DNA from: Rappaport israeli
GTDB lineage: Bacteria > Pseudomonadota > Gammaproteobacteria > Cardiobacteriales > Cardiobacteriaceae
Reading direction: 5' to 3'
Length of the DNA: 48,682 bases
NCBI RefSeq assembly: GCF_001888055.1
Contig: NZ_LXHZ01000025.1
Span: forward strand, 1 to 48,682
Position numbers and translations under genes: made by a program
Shown here: positions 46,412-48,682 of the stretch, piece by piece
Position numbering within the stretch: the stretch's first letter is position 1
Layout of the letters: every line of letters begins with the position of its first letter
The notes under the pieces: generated by a model
Seen by the model: only the letters and a program-made list of their open reading frames with translations
Told to the model about the DNA's origin: nothing
The model's database searches: none

Positions 46412-47165
46412 AGGCGGGAGTTGGGCAGGCGTTTGCACAAACGCAAAAGGCGTATCATCATGCTGCTAAGCATCAGCATCAGTTGGCGCGCAGGTTGGCG
46501 CATCAGTTGGGGGCGGTGTTGTCTACGCGAAAGGAGGTTGTGGCGCAGGCGCTGGAAGTGGGCTGTGGGACGGGGTTTTTAACCCATGCGTTGACTGAGG
46601 TTTGGCAGGAGCGCGCGTTGGCGCCGATTCAATGTTATTGGCTTAATGATTTGTATCGCGCGCAATTGGTTTTTAATCCGCCTGCGCAATCATTGGGATG
46701 GTTGATGGGTGATGTTGCTCAGGTGGTGTTGCCTAGGGCGTTGGATTTGGTGGTGAGTAGTTCTGTGTTGCAATGGGTGGCGGATTTGCCTGCGGTGATG
46801 GCGCGGTTGCAAGCGCATTTGAATGCGCAGGGGGTGTTGGCGGTGAGTGTGTATGTGGCGAGCATTATCAGCAGTTGCGCCAGACGTTGGGGGTGGGGTT
46901 GGATTATGAGGCGCCAGAGGCGTTGTTGGCGTTGCTTTCGCGTGATTTTGTGCCGTTGTGGCAAAGGCAATATCATGAGGTGCGCTATTTTCCTAGTGCA
47001 CAGGCGGTGTTGGCGCATGTGCGTTCAACGGGGGTGGGGCATTTGCGCCATCAGGTGCGTTTTGCGCAGTTGCGCGGGTTTGTACAGAGATATGAAGGGT
47101 TGCGCTCAGATTTGGGGTATCCGCTGACGTATCAGGCTTTGCAATTTATTGGGGTGCGACGGTGA
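46408..47165 (+). CDS. bioC: Malonyl-ACP O-methyltransferase BioC (frameshifted)
   Basis: SAM-dependent methyltransferase that masks malonyl-ACP so that fatty acid synthesis can build pimelate. FAQTQKAYHHAAKHQHQLARRL at the start fits BioC, followed by SAM motif I ALEVGCGTGFLTHAL (about 47-61), then NDLYRAQL and DLVVSSSVLQWV. The frame breaks near 46857 (SVYVAS), and the other frame resumes GEHYQQLRQTLGVGLDY. A third G in GTGGCG gives VYVGEHYQQL. Repaired length is 252 aa, as in E. coli. It starts in the ATGA overlap with bioG and overlaps bioD by 4 nt. Confidence 0.93.
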
Positions 47166-47836
47166 AAAAGATTTTTATCAGTGGGATTGGGACTGAGGTG
47201 GGTAAGACGTATGTTACAGGGCAATGGTTGCGCTTGTTGGTAGCAAAGGGAGTGCGGGCGAGTTCGTTTAAATTGGTGCAAACAGGGATGTCGCCTGAGG
47301 CAACGGTGGCAGAGGATATTGTGGCGCATCGGCAATTAAGCGCTCAGCCGTTGTCTTCTTTAGATAGGGCTGGATTGAGTTGTGGGGCGCATTTTGCTTA
47401 TCCTGCTTCGCCTCATTTGGCGGCGGCGCTAGAGGGGAAAAAGATTGATGGGGCGGTGTTGAGTCGTCGATTTGAGGCGTTTTGTCAGCGTGCTTGGGCG
47501 GAGGTGGTATTGTGTGAGGGTGCTGGGGGGGCGTGGGTGCCGTTGCATGAATCGTTGTTGACGGTAGATTGGGCGAAAGCGCAGGGATTGGCGTTGGTGT
47601 TGGTGTGTAATGCGATGCTGGGGAGTTTGCATCATACGTTGTCAACGCTGGAGGCGCTGGCAGGGCGTGGGTATTTACCGCATGTGGTGGTGTATAACGC
47701 TTATCCGCGCACAGATGCGGTGATTGCGCAAGATAGCGCACGGTTTTTGCAAGCCTATATGGCAAGACATTATCCGTCGGTTGTGTTTTGCTCATTTGCT
47801 GATGGCGCTAGATTGCCTCAGTGGCTTTTAGATTAA
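47162..47836 (+). CDS. bioD: Dethiobiotin synthetase BioD
   Basis: ATP-dependent ureido-ring closure enzyme making dethiobiotin from diaminopelargonate and CO2. The P-loop variant GIGTEVGKTYVTG lies at about residues 8-20, with FKLVQTGM (substrate lysine region), CEGAGGAWVPL and VLVCNAMLGSLHHTLST. 224 aa and intact, the only unbroken gene of the operon. It overlaps bioC by 4 nt (GTGA), indicating tight coupling. bioB, the last step, is not in this window. Confidence 0.94.
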   Translation: MKKIFISGIGTEVGKTYVTGQWLRLLVAKGVRASSFKLVQTGMSPEATVAEDIVAHRQLSAQPLSSLDRAGLSCGAHFAYPASPHLAAALEGKKIDGAVLSRRFEAFCQRAWAEVVLCEGAGGAWVPLHESLLTVDWAKAQGLALVLVCNAMLGSLHHTLSTLEALAGRGYLPHVVVYNAYPRTDAVIAQDSARFLQAYMARHYPSVVFCSFADGARLPQWLLD

Positions 47837-47845
47837 GGGGAGTTT

Positions 47846-48682
47846 ATGGCAAATCAAATAAAAATGCAGAAGAAAACAGAGGGTCAACGCTTTGAATTGG
47901 TCTCAAATTATCAGCCTCAGGAGATCAACCGCAGGCAATTGAGAAGTTATTAGAAGGGCTTGAGGATGGGTTGGCTCAGCAAACGTTGCTTGGCGTTACG
48001 GGGTCTGGCAAGACGTATACGATGGCAAATATTATCGCGCGTGCGCAACGTCCTGCTTTGATTATGGCGCCTAATAAAACCTTAGCCGCTCAGCTTTATG
48101 GCGAGATGCGCGAGTTTTTCCCTCATAACGCGGTGGAGTATTTTGTCTCTTATTATGATTATTATCAGCCTGAGGCTTATGTGCCTGCCTCTGATACGTT
48201 TATTGAAAAAGATGCTTCAATTAATGAGCATATTGAGCAGATGCGTTTATCCGCAACAAAGGCGATTTTGGAGCGACGTGATACGATTATTGTCGCCAGT
48301 GTGTCTTCAATTTATGGTTTGGGCGACCCTAAATTATATATGCGGATGATTTTGCATTTAACGCGTGGGGAGCGGATTAATCAGCGCGAGATTTTGGCGC
48401 ATTTGGCAGAGTTGCAATATACGCGCAATGATTTGCAGTTGTTGCGCGGGACGTTTCGCGTGCGCGGTGATGTGATTGATATCATGCCAGCGGAGTCGGA
48501 TTGGTATGCCGTTCGGGTGGAGTTGTTTGATGATATGGTCGATAGCATTCGCTATTTTGACCCACTAACGGGCGAAATGCTGGACTTGGTGCCACGCATT
48601 ACGATTTATCCTAAAACGCATTACGCCACCCCAAGAGAAACTATTGTTTCTGCGGTAGAGGAGATTCAAGCGGAGTTAAAAC
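47846..48682 (+). CDS. uvrB: Excinuclease ABC subunit B UvrB (frameshifted, cut by window end)
   Basis: Damage-verifying helicase of nucleotide excision repair. The start [17 protein letters not shown] is interrupted near 47925: CAGGAGATC should read CAGGGAGATC, giving [14 protein letters not shown]. Then follow Walker [24 protein letters not shown], the beta-hairpin [13 protein letters not shown], and [23 protein letters not shown]. About 279 residues are present before the window ends; the full protein should be near 670. The ATG at 47846 follows AGGGGAG. It lies 9 bp after bioD, so it may be read from the bio transcript. Confidence 0.95.

Noticed and set aside
13277-47925. Programmed ribosomal frameshifting as a general mechanism
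   Set aside because: The break sites share no slippery heptamer or downstream structure and need both +1 and -1 corrections at unrelated positions in housekeeping genes.

Overview
The window reads as a stretch of chromosome from a Gram-negative gammaproteobacterium. Evidence: surE-nlpD, dapF-xerC, maf-rng, htpX, yheS, ppiD, a small 4.5S SRP RNA, DsbD/DsbG and outer-membrane-type lipoproteins. Several traits recall Neisseria, Moraxella and Cardiobacteriaceae: a NirK/AniA nitrite reductase, a quinol-dependent NO reductase, azurin, BioG instead of BioH, a transferrin-binding-protein-like lipoprotein and a short intergenic repeat of a type I associate with those groups. A Cardiobacteriales-like organism is a guess; I cannot place it more firmly.

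Layout. 1-9.9 kb: a heptamer tandem repeat, then marC, an MscK-type channel gene, a membrane protein, yheS-htpX (minus strand) and surE-nlpD-nudF. 9.9-16.1 kb: a Gln-rich peptidoglycan-binding protein, dsbD-dsbG, and a repeat-containing surface-type lipoprotein. 16.2-21.8 kb: a denitrification block (FNR-type site, qNOR, SCO copper chaperone, an unrecognised periplasmic beta-propeller, NirK). 21.9-24.1 kb: yigZ, a DUF4298 gene, a 109-bp MITE-like element, a gene remnant and a tRNA-Val/tRNA-Asp unit. 24.1-29.6 kb: suhB-comF-yciB-bolA-kefF-kefC and then the SRP RNA. 29.8-35.4 kb (minus strand): two small envelope genes, ppiD, azurin, dapF-xerC, glsB. 35.5-43.1 kb: eda, hemE, a BCCT transporter remnant, fhuF-like, maf-rng, ggt. 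43.3-48.7 kb: biotin operon bioA-F-G-C-D, then uvrB, which runs off the end.

How the genes work together. NirK makes NO from nitrite and qNOR reduces NO to N2O. Azurin is a plausible electron donor for NirK, and SCO is a plausible copper donor. The propeller gene between sco and nirK is the best candidate for something undescribed. DsbD would keep the adjacent DsbG reduced. BioC and BioG open and close pimeloyl-ACP synthesis, and BioF, BioA and BioD carry it on to dethiobiotin.

Main caution. About 25 single-base frame breaks interrupt otherwise well-conserved genes, including dapF, hemE, uvrB, ppiD and all bio genes except bioD. Many lie in short homopolymers and one inserted or removed base restores the family sequence. 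I treat them as probable sequencing or assembly indels and give reconstructed gene spans. A second window-wide feature is a marked G+T excess on the plus strand whichever way the genes run, which visibly shifts protein composition.
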